Assembly (NCBI GenBank): GCA_947476405.1
Contig: CANJQG010000007.1
Location: 1-64,000 of the forward strand
From: Thiotrichales bacterium
Lineage (GTDB): Bacteria > Pseudomonadota > Gammaproteobacteria > Francisellales > CACEW01
Length of the DNA: 64,000 bases
Reading direction: 5' to 3'
Shown: positions 32,012 through 41,085 of the stretch, in pieces
How the letters are laid out: each line of letters opens with the position of its first letter
How positions within the stretch are numbered: the first letter of the stretch is position 1
Position numbers and translations under genes: made by a program
Notes under the pieces: generated by a model
What the model was told of the DNA's origin: nothing
Databases searched by the model: none
The model's input: the letters and a program-made list of their open reading frames with translations, nothing else

Positions 32012-35000
32012 ATGGCTATCGAGTTTGCTAGATGTGTAGTGTATTCCCGTTCGCAAGGCAAAAATGCCGTGCAAGCGGCTGCCTACCGTTCAGCATCTAT
32101 CCTCTTCGATGATCGTACAGGGATGACTTTCGATTATCGCGATAAGCCGAATGTTGCCCACTCAGAGATCCTGCTTCCCGCTGGTGCAGATGCCGCATTT
32201 GCCGATCGTCAATTTCTCTGGAATGAAGTAGAGCGGGTTGAGATCCGTCGTGATGCTCAGGTTGCGAAGGATTATATTTTGGCCCTTCCCAAGGAATTGA
32301 CCCTTGAGCAGAACATTGCGCTAGCCCGCCAATTCGCGCACGATCACTTTGTCAGTAAAGGCATTCCCGTCGATCTCAATATTCACGTTGAAGACGGTAA
32401 TATCCATGCGCACCTGCTGACCACCACCCGTCGCTTAGTCGGCAAGCATTTTTCGCTGAAAGCACGGGATCTCAATCCAGAATTCAATCAAGGGATCGTT
32501 GTTAAAAAAGACCCTTGGGGCGGCAAGTGGCGGGATGCTCAGGATAAGTTTTTTAAAGACAATGGGATTGATTTGGAAGTTGACCCAAACCACCTAATCC
32601 CCACACGCCATCGCGGCAGACCGCAGAATGACGATCGTGCGGAATACCTGGATCAAGACAATCAGATGCGCCACGAAATGGAGAGGGAAATTGCCCTCAA
32701 TGCACCCGCATCGCTTTTGAATATCATGAGTGAGCGCTATTCAGTATTCAGCGATCGCGATTTGGCCTGCGTCGTCAATAAAGCCACGAATACCCCTGAA
32801 GAATTTGAGCTGGCAATATTGAGGGTCAAAGCCCATCCAGACCTCATCACCCTTGGCCCTGGTGATGATGGACGCCTGCGCTATGCCACCCGTCAGTACA
32901 TCAAAATGGAATGGACGATGGAAGAGCAGGCAGTGAAACTCAGTAAGGCCGAGCACCACATGGTGGCCTCCTGGAGATTGAAGGAGCAAATCGAAAAATA
33001 CGATCTCAATAAAGGCCAGCAAGCCGCCCTCGAACATATCCTGATGGGTGGTGATATCGCTTTGGTGGTCGGTAAAGCTGGAACAGGCAAATCTTACATG
33101 ATGAACGCCGCGCGTGAAGTGTGGGAGGCTGAAGGCTATCGCGTTATAGGCGTTGCCGTTGCAGGGATTGCATCGGAAAGTTTAGAGTCCGGCTCAAATA
33201 TTAAGAGCTCCACCATCGCCTCATTCAAGTACAAACTGGAAAAGGGAAAGCTCACCCTGGGTGAAAAAGATGTGATTGTTCTGGATGAAGCAGGGATGGC
33301 AGACAGTCGCGATCTCTCCAGGATTGTTGATCAGGTGCGCGCGGCAGGAGCGAAGCTCATTCTGGTCGGTGACCCCAGCCAAGTGCAAGCGGTTGGCCCA
33401 GGCGCACCATTCAGAGCCTTACTCGAAAGATTAGGCTTTGCGGAGCTGACCGAAATCAAACGCCAAAGATCCCTCGACGATCGACTTGCCACCACAATGC
33501 TCTCAATGGGTAAGGTTGGCGTTGCACTGGATAATTATGCCCATAAAGGTCAAGTCTTCTTGAGTGAAACCGAAGCCGCTAATCTGGATATGCTGATGAG
33601 TAAGTGGGGTCAACACATCACTGCCCGTGGCATTGGTGTCATGAATGAAACCATTATTCTGGCCCACCGCAACGAAGACATTACCATCCTGAATCAACGC
33701 GCCCGCCAACAGCTCATCGAGGCAGGTATTTTAAAAGGAAAAGCCCATGCCTTTGAAGTCAAAGATAATCGCGAAGGTCAGAAAGATAAGACCAAGCAAA
33801 TCGAGTTGATGGTCGGTGAGCGGATTCTGTTTTTAGAAAATAGCTGGAAGCTGAATGTGAAGAATGGCCACTTTGCAACGATCACTGAAATAAAAGGCAC
33901 TCAAATCACCGCAGTGATTGGCGAAGGTAAGAAAGCCAGAACAGTAAAATTTGATGGCAAAGAATATCAAAACTTTGACTATGGCTATGCGGCCACCGTT
34001 CATAAAAACCAGGGTGTCACCGTTGATACATCCTTCCTCTTCGTTGGTGGAAAATATTGGAGTCGCAATTTGATTTATGTGGCACTGACCCGTCACCGCG
34101 ATTATGCCTATATCTTTGCGGATAAAGTCACCCATACCAATTTTGAAACCCTTAAGAAAAATCTGAGTCGCCTATCCATCAAAGATACGGTCATCGACTT
34201 CCCTCTAAATTACGCCATCCGCAGAGGCCTTGATCCAGATAAGGTCATGGGTCAATGCCTGAATGCAATGAATCTCGCCAGGGGAAAAATTAAAGACACC
34301 TGGAGTTTCTTGGCTGATGTTGAAGCCTATAACGAAAAATTGGATCGTGTTAAAAAAGATGAGCTCAAAACCACTCGCCGTCAGGATGCGGTTGCAGTGG
34401 CGGTTTATGCTGATTTGAAACGTGGTGTAGGCACAGGCTGGTCGGAGATGAAGCGCAGCGCCATCCCAGGCAAAGATTTTAGCGAACACGCCGAATACGG
34501 CAAAAACTATGACCTGATGATCGCACGGAATAAGCAGGCGCATTTGCTCTATAACGAAGCCCACAAATATGAATTAGCGATGGAGCTCAACAATGTCAGC
34601 TTGGATGAACTGAAACGTTACAGCGCATCGCATGAAGCCAGAGAACGGGTGCTACGCTATGAAGAGTTGGCTAAAAAAGGCCATAATCTCGATGCAGGTA
34701 AAGTCGCTGAAGAAATTAGGGCAGATGGCAGGTTACACGGCCAATTCATTCGGGAGCGTGGCCTAAGTTGGGATACGATCAACGCCCTGGGTAAACGTTA
34801 TGCCACACTGACCCTTTTGCACTCCCTTGATCCAGTTGAACGCAACAGACACCGCGAAGTCATGGAGTATCAGGGCAAAGGTAGAGCTTGCGTACAAGCG
34901 TTCAAGCATAAAAACCCTGATCCAGCCCTGGCATTGTTCGCTACCAGTGACCGCAATGCTGATGTGAAGGCGTTGAGAGTCCATCTTGCTCTGAGTGATT

Positions 35001-37789
35001 TAGACAAAGCCGCGCATCACTTATTCACGCATCAAGCTGAATATGCCAAAGCAATTGAGCAATTTAAAATCCCGCTGGATAAATTAGAGCGCGAAGCCAA
35101 ACGTCATGAACACCGCCAAAGAGTGCTCGCATTCCTGAAAGCAGAAAAAGCAGGTCATATTCTCCTGAAAGAAAATATCGCCTTCAACATCAAGAAAGAC
35201 CTGGCTGCCAACAAAAAAAGTTATGGCTCTGTGATCCGCGAGCTTGAATTTAAAGGCATGGAGTGGAAGAAAATTCATTTAGGTGCATGGGCTCATGATG
35301 AAAGGAGAAAACCGCTTCTTCATCCTGACCAAAAAGCGGCAGTCAAAGCGTATGCCGAATATCGTGCTGCGAATCGTGCAATCGGCAGAGCTGTACAAAG
35401 GAATAAAGACCTTATTAACGTGCGTACAGTGCCGTACACAATTGCGCTTCAAGCACCAAGTTTATTAACGCCAGAATGCCTCACCTTAATGCGTATCAAC
35501 TTAATACAAAATGAGAAAAAATACGCAGCGCTTAAAAAGGCAGATAAGGTACGACGCAATAAAAAATACATGGTCATCAAGGGCGCAGTTTCAAACCGTG
35601 ATGCAGCGGCTTATCGTCTATGGGATGAGATGATCGGTTTAGATGAACGCTCTCTCAAGAAACTGGATATTGCACGCCTGAAAAAAGAAAGTGACACGCA
35701 TACCAAACGTGAGGAAGTGAAAGCCTATGCTAAAGCTTGGCAGCCCCAATCCTTAAAAACCCAATTAGCTGCGAAAAAACTTCTCAATAACCCTGATTAT
35801 GAAAAGCTGGTCAAAGAGCAGCGCCTACACTTCCGCATTGAGCCAGCGGTCAAAAACCTTGATAAACGCAAGGCACTTGCAGCACTCACACCAGAAAACC
35901 GTACGTTCTACAAAGAAGCCGAACACTATCGCAATTTAACTGCACAATCAGCTAAAGCCTGGAAGCGTGCCTATGCTGCTACGAAGAGCAGTCAGGCAAT
36001 TAGTGCCCTGGCTGTTAATACCAATATTGCCAAAGCCTTCGCTGAGCAAAAAAGCGAACTCGCCTTCAAAATTTATCAGAATTTTGAGCAATACAAGCCA
36101 CATCTGGCGGCATTGGGTATTGATGAAGGTAAGCTGCAAAAAACAGCGCGTGATTATGGGGTCAAACAAACGTACGTAAATAAAGTACACGATTTACGCT
36201 CCAAAATAATGGGCGAAAATATCGAAGCTAAAAAAGAGACCTATAACGCAGATCGTATTGGCGAGGCATTGATCAATATGGGTGAAAACTTCTATCAACA
36301 AGTGTTGGGAGATATCTACAGCAAGCCTAAACATAGCGGGCATAATATTCGAGTAGGCAAAAAAGGCTCCTTCTCAATTAATGTCAGTGGCCCACATGCA
36401 GGATCTTGGAAATCCTTTGAGTCTGGTGAAGGCGGTTACCCCATTCAGCTACTGATGAATGCCAATTATGGCTATGGCTTATCGTATGTGGATGCACTGG
36501 AAGCAGGAGCCAGAATTGCAGGGCTATCCGATTCACAGGCAAAAGATATCACTTATATTCGCAAGCAAAAATCGGCTGAAGAGATTGAAGCTGAAGCGCG
36601 TACCCTTGCCTCAGAAAAACAACAGAGGATCGAAAATGCCCGCTACTATTTCAAAACATCTCAACCCATTGCAGGCACTATTGCAGAGCGTTACCTGCGC
36701 GAAACACGCCATATCGAAGGTGATCTGTCAGGCTTTAGATTCCATCCGCGTGTAAAAGACCCGCAGAGCAAAGCTTATTATCCCGCTGCCTTAATCGCCG
36801 CTAAAAATGAGCAAGGCCATATCACGGCTACCCAAACTATTTTGATTGATCCAGCTACCGCCAAAAAAGTAGATAAAGCTGAAGTCGATGTGCCAAAACG
36901 CACAAGAGGAGTGATCTCAGGCTCAGTGGCATTGATTCATAAAGGTGAGAGCAACAAAGTCATTATTGCTGAAGGGCCAGAAACCGCAGCATCTTTGATT
37001 AAAGCATTCCCTGATGCGAATATTTATGTGACGGTAGGGAATATTAGAAATGCTGAGCATTTAGCCTGGGTCGCCAAGAAGCATAGCACAGACACTTTCT
37101 ATTTTGCAGCCGATAACGACGGAGAAAATCAGCGTCCAACCGAAGCACTGAAAAAGGCAGCACAAAAGTTAGAGTCAGAGGGTATCAAGTGCTATAAAGC
37201 AACACCAAATCTCAGAGCCGTTGAGAAGCCAGATTATAACGACGTCCTGATTCATCAAGGTGTGGATGGTGTAAAACGTCAGATGAGCACCATGCGCCGA
37301 GTTCTCAACGAATCTGAGAAAATCAGCTTTGGCCTGACCCCGGTTAAAGCACAAGAAATCAAGCCAGAAAATAAACCTGTATTTTGGGTGTCTGGCGATA
37401 AGATTAGCTTGAGTGCGCCAGTACTCAAACAAGTCGAAGAATATGCAGCATTGAAAGAGCTGGAAAAAACCAAACGGCATGAGCTCAATAATCTGGTGAT
37501 GGACAAAGGTAATCGGGCTGCGATTGATGAAGGGCATGCTCTCATCAAGACAGTCAAAGCCGATCAGTCTGTATTGCTGAGGGATCTCGCCAAACACGAA
37601 AAACTGTGGGAACAAGCGCGCTCTATGACCCCAGCAGGAGCAGGTGGCGTTAAGATCGATGCTGTTCAGATCAGGCGAAATTCTTTTGAGCCTAAAGATC
37701 TGAAGCAGCTGCATATTGAGGTACATTCGGCAGTACAGAGCCATAAGGCGAGCCTGAATCAAAATAAATCTGGAGGATGGTCTTATTAA
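32012..37789 (+). CDS. traA: TraA: MobA/MobL relaxase, RecD-like helicase and Toprim primase-type domains
   Basis: A 1925-residue conjugative DNA-processing enzyme. N-terminal MOBQ relaxase: early Tyr residues (FARCVVYSRSQGKNAVQAAA) and the three-His cluster at H125, H132 and H134 (IHVEDGNIHAH). Superfamily 1 helicase: Walker A GKAGTGKS (354-361), Walker B VIVLDEAGMAD and the C-terminal YAATVHKNQGVT. A long charged helical middle follows (about 800-1400). The last part, from about 1430, has a primase-type fold: NIRVGKKGSFSINVSG, then Toprim IIAEGPETAASL and AADNDGEN (about 1650-1695). Presence of all three in one chain is larger than standard Ti TraA (about 1100). AAAGGAAGG precedes the ATG; its stop abuts the immA stop. 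Confidence 0.93.
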   Translation: MAIEFARCVVYSRSQGKNAVQAAAYRSASILFDDRTGMTFDYRDKPNVAHSEILLPAGADAAFADRQFLWNEVERVEIRRDAQVAKDYILALPKELTLEQNIALARQFAHDHFVSKGIPVDLNIHVEDGNIHAHLLTTTRRLVGKHFSLKARDLNPEFNQGIVVKKDPWGGKWRDAQDKFFKDNGIDLEVDPNHLIPTRHRGRPQNDDRAEYLDQDNQMRHEMEREIALNAPASLLNIMSERYSVFSDRDLACVVNKATNTPEEFELAILRVKAHPDLITLGPGDDGRLRYATRQYIKMEWTMEEQAVKLSKAEHHMVASWRLKEQIEKYDLNKGQQAALEHILMGGDIALVVGKAGTGKSYMMNAAREVWEAEGYRVIGVAVAGIASESLESGSNIKSSTIASFKYKLEKGKLTLGEKDVIVLDEAGMADSRDLSRIVDQVRAAGAKLILVGDPSQVQAVGPGAPFRALLERLGFAELTEIKRQRSLDDRLATTMLSMGKVGVALDNYAHKGQVFLSETEAANLDMLMSKWGQHITARGIGVMNETIILAHRNEDITILNQRARQQLIEAGILKGKAHAFEVKDNREGQKDKTKQIELMVGERILFLENSWKLNVKNGHFATITEIKGTQITAVIGEGKKARTVKFDGKEYQNFDYGYAATVHKNQGVTVDTSFLFVGGKYWSRNLIYVALTRHRDYAYIFADKVTHTNFETLKKNLSRLSIKDTVIDFPLNYAIRRGLDPDKVMGQCLNAMNLARGKIKDTWSFLADVEAYNEKLDRVKKDELKTTRRQDAVAVAVYADLKRGVGTGWSEMKRSAIPGKDFSEHAEYGKNYDLMIARNKQAHLLYNEAHKYELAMELNNVSLDELKRYSASHEARERVLRYEELAKKGHNLDAGKVAEEIRADGRLHGQFIRERGLSWDTINALGKRYATLTLLHSLDPVERNRHREVMEYQGKGRACVQAFKHKNPDPALALFATSDRNADVKALRVHLALSDLDKAAHHLFTHQAEYAKAIEQFKIPLDKLEREAKRHEHRQRVLAFLKAEKAGHILLKENIAFNIKKDLAANKKSYGSVIRELEFKGMEWKKIHLGAWAHDERRKPLLHPDQKAAVKAYAEYRAANRAIGRAVQRNKDLINVRTVPYTIALQAPSLLTPECLTLMRINLIQNEKKYAALKKADKVRRNKKYMVIKGAVSNRDAAAYRLWDEMIGLDERSLKKLDIARLKKESDTHTKREEVKAYAKAWQPQSLKTQLAAKKLLNNPDYEKLVKEQRLHFRIEPAVKNLDKRKALAALTPENRTFYKEAEHYRNLTAQSAKAWKRAYAATKSSQAISALAVNTNIAKAFAEQKSELAFKIYQNFEQYKPHLAALGIDEGKLQKTARDYGVKQTYVNKVHDLRSKIMGENIEAKKETYNADRIGEALINMGENFYQQVLGDIYSKPKHSGHNIRVGKKGSFSINVSGPHAGSWKSFESGEGGYPIQLLMNANYGYGLSYVDALEAGARIAGLSDSQAKDITYIRKQKSAEEIEAEARTLASEKQQRIENARYYFKTSQPIAGTIAERYLRETRHIEGDLSGFRFHPRVKDPQSKAYYPAALIAAKNEQGHITATQTILIDPATAKKVDKAEVDVPKRTRGVISGSVALIHKGESNKVIIAEGPETAASLIKAFPDANIYVTVGNIRNAEHLAWVAKKHSTDTFYFAADNDGENQRPTEALKKAAQKLESEGIKCYKATPNLRAVEKPDYNDVLIHQGVDGVKRQMSTMRRVLNESEKISFGLTPVKAQEIKPENKPVFWVSGDKISLSAPVLKQVEEYAALKELEKTKRHELNNLVMDKGNRAAIDEGHALIKTVKADQSVLLRDLAKHEKLWEQARSMTPAGAGGVKIDAVQIRRNSFEPKDLKQLHIEVHSAVQSHKASLNQNKSGGWSY

Positions 37790-38614
37790 TCACCAGGGAC
37801 TATCATCTTCTTCCATGCCATCTTCAGGGTCGTAGTCTTCAGCAGTCAAAATGGTCAAGACTTTACCGTATGAGCCAAGATCAATATACTCTTCTTGGAT
37901 TTCGATATCTTTACTACCACCGCACCAGTCTTGAGTGGACATGGAGGCTTTGCCTTCTTTGCTTTGTGGAGATGCATCATATGTTGCTGACTCCCTTGGA
38001 ATTGCATGTCCTTTTTGTGGCCAAGATAAATTTGGTATGTCTTTAAATGCTTTAGAGGCTGAAAACCAGCAAACTTTATTGTTCTCGCTTAAAATAATTG
38101 CAGCTGGTATATCTGTGAGTTTAACATAGCGTAGGGCGGTAGATATTAAGGATGTTTCAAAGCTATTGCTCAATGATTTTATTGCGGACATGCCTTCTGT
38201 TTTTTGCTTTTTTATCTGTGCTTTAAATAGGTTTTTTGGCATTAATAAGTTTGCTGCAAACTCGTCAGCTTCTCGTTCATATGGATCATGAGAAAGATGC
38301 TCTCCTTTTGATTGATGATGCGTACTATTTTCAAGCAAATATTCAGGGTGTCCAGCTAGGCAGTAGTGTCCTAGCTCGTGAGCCACAGTAAAGCGCTTGA
38401 AGCGATCATTGTCAATCGCATTCGAGTATAGAATAATGAATTTGTCCCCCAGTTTATAAAATTGGCCAAAACAATTTTCTAAGGGTGCAGCTTCTACTAT
38501 GATACCTTTTTTACTTGCAATCAAAAGTGGATCAACTGGTGCTTCTGTGATTTCGTATTCTATTAAAACTTGATTTGCAGCAGATTCTGCCTTGATTAGA
38601 TTTGGCTTATTCAT
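37790..38614 (-). CDS. immA: ImmA/IrrE-family metallopeptidase
   Basis: A 274-residue zinc protease of the ImmA/IrrE group, which cleaves or releases XRE repressors of mobile elements. The zinc site HELGH is at 79-83 (FTVAHELGHYCLAGHP) and the distal READEFAANLLMP supplies the third ligand. The ATG at 38614 overlaps the stop of the repressor gene by eight bases, so the pair is coupled as in ICE immR-immA modules. Residues after about 190 include SENNKVCWFSASKAF and an acidic tail ending DDSPW. An upstream M at 38644 is possible. Confidence 0.88.
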   Translation of the reverse strand: MNKPNLIKAESAANQVLIEYEITEAPVDPLLIASKKGIIVEAAPLENCFGQFYKLGDKFIILYSNAIDNDRFKRFTVAHELGHYCLAGHPEYLLENSTHHQSKGEHLSHDPYEREADEFAANLLMPKNLFKAQIKKQKTEGMSAIKSLSNSFETSLISTALRYVKLTDIPAAIILSENNKVCWFSASKAFKDIPNLSWPQKGHAIPRESATYDASPQSKEGKASMSTQDWCGGSKDIEIQEEYIDLGSYGKVLTILTAEDYDPEDGMEEDDSPW

Positions 38615-38954
38615 CTGAAATTTTCTTATTCTTTTCTCTATCAATTAACATGTCGATAAAGCTTTGTAAAATAGCCCTATTATCATCATTTTGTACTTGA
38701 TGTAAGTTGCGGTGGAGAACATCTGAAGTGCTATTAACGCTTTCATTGAGTTCGTTTACGCGACCAATAAGATAGTCAGTGGAAACATCTAGCGCATCTG
38801 CAAGATTTTTTAGATTATCAAACGATGGTTTTCGTTTGTTATTTTCAAAAAGAGAGATGACAGAAGGAAGAAGTTTAGCTTTTTTAGCCAGGTCTCCTTG
38901 GCTTAGCCCTCTAATTTCTCTTGCCTTTCTAAGATTTTCAAAAAAAACAGACAT
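38607..38954 (-). CDS. XRE-family repressor (ImmR-like)
   Basis: A 115-residue DNA-binding protein with an N-terminal helix-turn-helix: FENLRKAREIRGLSQGDLAKK, LPSVISLFENNKRKPSFDNLK and LADALDVSTDYLIGRV. It is placed just upstream of immA and overlaps it, so it is probably the repressor that ImmA inactivates. The 130-base gap to the divergent gene holds two similar boxes (GCGAAATGGTAATAT and ACGAAAACGATAGTATC) that could be its operators; this is inference. Confidence 0.88.
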   Translation of the reverse strand: MSVFFENLRKAREIRGLSQGDLAKKAKLLPSVISLFENNKRKPSFDNLKNLADALDVSTDYLIGRVNELNESVNSTSDVLHRNLHQVQNDDNRAILQSFIDMLIDREKNKKISDE

Positions 38955-39086
38955 ATCTCTTGACCTTTTGTTTGCGAAATGGTAATATTTTAAATGACGA
39001 AAACGATAGTATCTTTGACGTCTAATTAATTATAACGCTTGCAGAATTAAAATGCGAGCTATTTCAACCAACAAAGGAGATTAAAA

Positions 39087-39383
39087 ATGAGCGATAGAAA
39101 TGCTATCATAACAGCAATTACACAGCATATCGGCAAAGAAGGAGGGGGGCTTAGCGTTTGGTATGTTGGCATTGCATCAAATCCAAAAAAGCGTCTGTTT
39201 AGTGATCATAATGTTTGTGAAGTTAATGGAAAATGGATTCACCATGAAGCTGCTTCCCATACTGTGGCCAGAGCAGCCGAGCAATATTTCATTGATAGAG
39301 GCAGTAAGGGTGGGCCTGGTGGTGGAGATGAGCAGACCAAGTATGTTTATGCTTATAAGGTCACGGCTGAAACCAGAGAGTAG
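39087..39383 (+). CDS. Small GIY-YIG-like protein
   Basis: A 98-residue protein with VWYVGIASNPKKRLFSDHNV (about 24-43), which has the spacing of a GIY-YIG core (Y-V-G then R and H), followed by the AAEQYFIDRG Glu and a GGPGGGDE turn. The second half of a full GIY-YIG nuclease appears reduced. AAAGGAG is upstream of the ATG. Assignment is tentative: a fold similarity rather than a clear nuclease. It is divergent from the XRE repressor and likely under its control. Confidence 0.5.
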   Translation: MSDRNAIITAITQHIGKEGGGLSVWYVGIASNPKKRLFSDHNVCEVNGKWIHHEAASHTVARAAEQYFIDRGSKGGPGGGDEQTKYVYAYKVTAETRE

Positions 39384-39386
39384 TCA

Positions 39387-39503
39387 ATGAGTGTGCGGAT
39401 TCGCATCGATCGTGAACAATTTAGCATGATATTTGAGTTGGCCAGCGTTGCTCATTTATTGCGCGTTTACGTTCAGATGCGAAACACCGTTCAAAATCGA
39501 TAG
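39387..39503 (+). CDS. Possible small ORF, 38 residues
   Basis: An ATG four bases after the preceding stop opens 38 codons ending at TAG (MSVRIRIDREQFSMI and so on). There is no clear Shine-Dalgarno and no recognisable family. It may be a decayed remnant or a chance ORF. Confidence 0.2.
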   Translation: MSVRIRIDREQFSMIFELASVAHLLRVYVQMRNTVQNR

Positions 39504-39562
39504 AGATGCCCAATTGCTGAGTTTGAAGTTTCAATTATACAGCGGTTTATTATGCAAATATG

Positions 39563-39592
39563 ATGACACAAGTTAGTGCCACATAGTATAAT
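39563..39592 (+). promoter_or_regulatory. Candidate promoter of the 39620 gene
   Basis: ATGACA (39563-39568), an 18-base spacer and TATAAT (39587-39592), 28 bases before the ATG. Confidence 0.5.
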
Positions 39593-39619
39593 GTTTAAGC
39601 GATTTCACTGGGCGTCATC

Positions 39620-40210
39620 ATGCAGTATATAGACTATTTTAAAGATGCGGTGCAAAGAACTGGGGCTTTAGGGTTGGGAGAGCATAACTTTTCTTTCAAA
39701 ACGGAGCATACGTATGAGGCTGAGCTTCAGGCCTGGGTTCTGCAAAACTTTCGACCACGTAAAGAAGATTTATTCGCAAAATGTAATGTTGCCTGTCAGC
39801 AGATACTTACGAGGCTTCACAAAGAAACAGCAATCAAAGGTATCTTAACCATTGGGACAGTTATTCTTGGTGCGGAAGACTGTTTTTGTTCTGCAAATAA
39901 ATTTGATGAGAATTTCATAGTGGCAGCCTTGAAGAAAGGAGTGGATTCATTAGCGGGCATCAGCTATTCGCATCATGCATGGATTACTTTGGACTCGCAG
40001 GAAATATTTGATCCAACATTTCCAATTAGTTACCTGATGTTGCGTGGTCAAAATATTGATGATATGGAGGATGGTGTTCCAACAATTTTCAAACGATTTA
40101 CGGACTTTTCAGGGGGCATGTATTATAAGCCAGTATTGGTTGGTGATAGCTTTTACAGAATAGCTGATAAAACCAGATATGCCCTTGCTTTGAGTGAAAC
40201 TATGATCTAA
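39620..40210 (+). CDS. Unrecognised protein with a Cys-His-Asp layout
   Basis: A 196-residue soluble protein I do not recognise. NVACQQILTRLH (around 60), SYSHHAWITLDSQEIFDPTFP (about 118-138) and a final LVGDSFYRIAD suggest a papain-like or transglutaminase-like arrangement, in which Cys, His and Asp would be catalytic; this is pattern reading, not family recognition. It has its own promoter and converges with a structured intergenic region. Confidence 0.5.
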   Translation: MQYIDYFKDAVQRTGALGLGEHNFSFKTEHTYEAELQAWVLQNFRPRKEDLFAKCNVACQQILTRLHKETAIKGILTIGTVILGAEDCFCSANKFDENFIVAALKKGVDSLAGISYSHHAWITLDSQEIFDPTFPISYLMLRGQNIDDMEDGVPTIFKRFTDFSGGMYYKPVLVGDSFYRIADKTRYALALSETMI

Positions 40211-40232
40211 TAAAGCTGGTTGATGGTGTGCA

Positions 40233-40315
40233 GAATAAGCGCCAAGCACAGAGACGAAAACACCTGTATATGCCGATACAATGGTGAAGGAGTTCCATGT
40301 GCTTGGCGCTTATTC
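40233..40315. repeat. 18-bp perfect inverted repeat (hairpin 1)
   Basis: GAATAAGCGCCAAGCACA (40233-40250) pairs perfectly with TGTGCTTGGCGCTTATTC (40298-40315). Inside, CACCTGTAT (40261-40269) pairs with ATACA-GGTG (40276-40280 and 40283-40286), giving a second stem above a 10 by 11 internal loop. The whole is one elongated folded element, either RNA or single-stranded DNA. Confidence 0.85.
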
Positions 40316-40331
40316 CGCGTTGGTTAATAAA

Positions 40332-40387
40332 TCAAATCAGGGGTGGGCGTTTAGGAAAGAGAGAGTTTACGCCCACCCCGCATTTGA
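40332..40387. repeat. 19-bp inverted repeat (hairpin 2)
   Basis: TCAAATCAGGGGTGGGCGT (40332-40350) pairs with ACGCCCACCCCGCATTTGA (40369-40387) except for two adjacent mismatches; the loop is an 18-base A/G-rich stretch. It is GC-rich and directly follows hairpin 1. Confidence 0.8.
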
Positions 40388-40417
40388 TCAGGTGTGATTA
40401 GCACCTTCTTCTTCTTC

Positions 40418-40807
40418 CTAGCGAGGGAAGTCTTCTAAAATTTCGGTGGCAATTTGAGTGTGATAATCCTTTTCTAATGTGTGGCAAAGTTTCAGCAATA
40501 CGTGCTGGTTGAGGGCTTTTTCCATGAGTCGTTTGCGCTCCCACTCCTGGTAGTCGGCGAATTTAATTAGGAGTGCTGGATCAGGCTTGAACGGCATTTC
40601 ATTTTGCTGGTTTTGTAAAATGGGATTGATGAGGCAGCCGATAAGGCCTAATTCTTCAGCGCTTGGTGGTGCGGAGAAGCAGTGCAGGTCTAATATTGCA
40701 TTCAGGTGGGCATTGATGTCTTGCTTTAAGATCTGCGCCTCTTTAACCAAAAACAGTTTGGTAAAAAAAGAGCATTTTACGCGGATCATGTGCTGTTGGT
40801 TGCTCAT
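40418..40807 (-). CDS. Hypothetical protein, third gene of the small-protein operon
   Basis: A 129-residue protein I do not recognise, with a basic N-terminus, an all-helical look and motif MRVKCSFFTKLFLVKEAQIL-like strand-helix at its start (IRVKCSFFTKLFLVKEAQI). It overlaps the upstream gene by four bases (ATGA). The beginning could be a ribbon-helix-helix strand, as in the first gene, but this is weak. Likely co-regulated with its two neighbours. Confidence 0.55.
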   Translation of the reverse strand: MSNQQHMIRVKCSFFTKLFLVKEAQILKQDINAHLNAILDLHCFSAPPSAEELGLIGCLINPILQNQQNEMPFKPDPALLIKFADYQEWERKRLMEKALNQHVLLKLCHTLEKDYHTQIATEILEDFPR

Positions 40808-41085
40808 ACTGGTTCGCCTTGGCTGAGTTTGGCTAAAATGCGTTGCGCTTCGGTCTCAACATCAATTGTAGAGAAAAAATGTTTGAGATCCTTCACGGAA
40901 TATCTGGTGAAGCGCATCAGGATTTCCAAGCGAATAGTCTCATGCTTTTGGACTGATGCTTTTAGGCTGGGCTTGATGGCCCTGTCTCCCTCGTCGTATT
41001 GTTTGTTCAGGCGCGCCATATTGAAGCGCTGCATGGCATAGTTGAAGTTTTCAGCTTCGCGAATTTCCCGTGCTTCTCTATACAT
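40804..41085 (-). CDS. Hypothetical small helical protein, second gene of the operon
   Basis: A 93-residue protein starting MYREAREIREAENFNYAMQR. It contains KASVQKHETIRLEILMRFTRYS, which has the strand-helix look of RHH proteins. The ATG at 41085 overlaps the stop of the upstream gene by eight bases and has GGGG upstream; a longer in-frame start at 41166 would overlap it by 89 bases. Function unknown. Confidence 0.5.
   Translation of the reverse strand: MYREAREIREAENFNYAMQRFNMARLNKQYDEGDRAIKPSLKASVQKHETIRLEILMRFTRYSVKDLKHFFSTIDVETEAQRILAKLSQGEPV

Larger units (their letters stand above)
40211..40417. other. Intergenic region with two large inverted repeats
   Basis: Between two convergent genes. 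It contains the 83-base hairpin at 40233-40315 and a second at 40332-40387, with only 16 bases between them, and no ORF. Neither repeat ends in a T-run, so simple terminator function is doubtful. Confidence 0.7.

Noticed and set aside
40233..40315. Simple bidirectional terminator
   Set aside because: Stem is long but its loop is 47 bases and no T-run follows on either strand, so I did not call a terminator.
40233..40387. Retron-type msr/msd or integron attC site
   Set aside because: No reverse transcriptase or integron integrase is present and no RYYYAAC/GTTRRRY core boxes were found at the arms.
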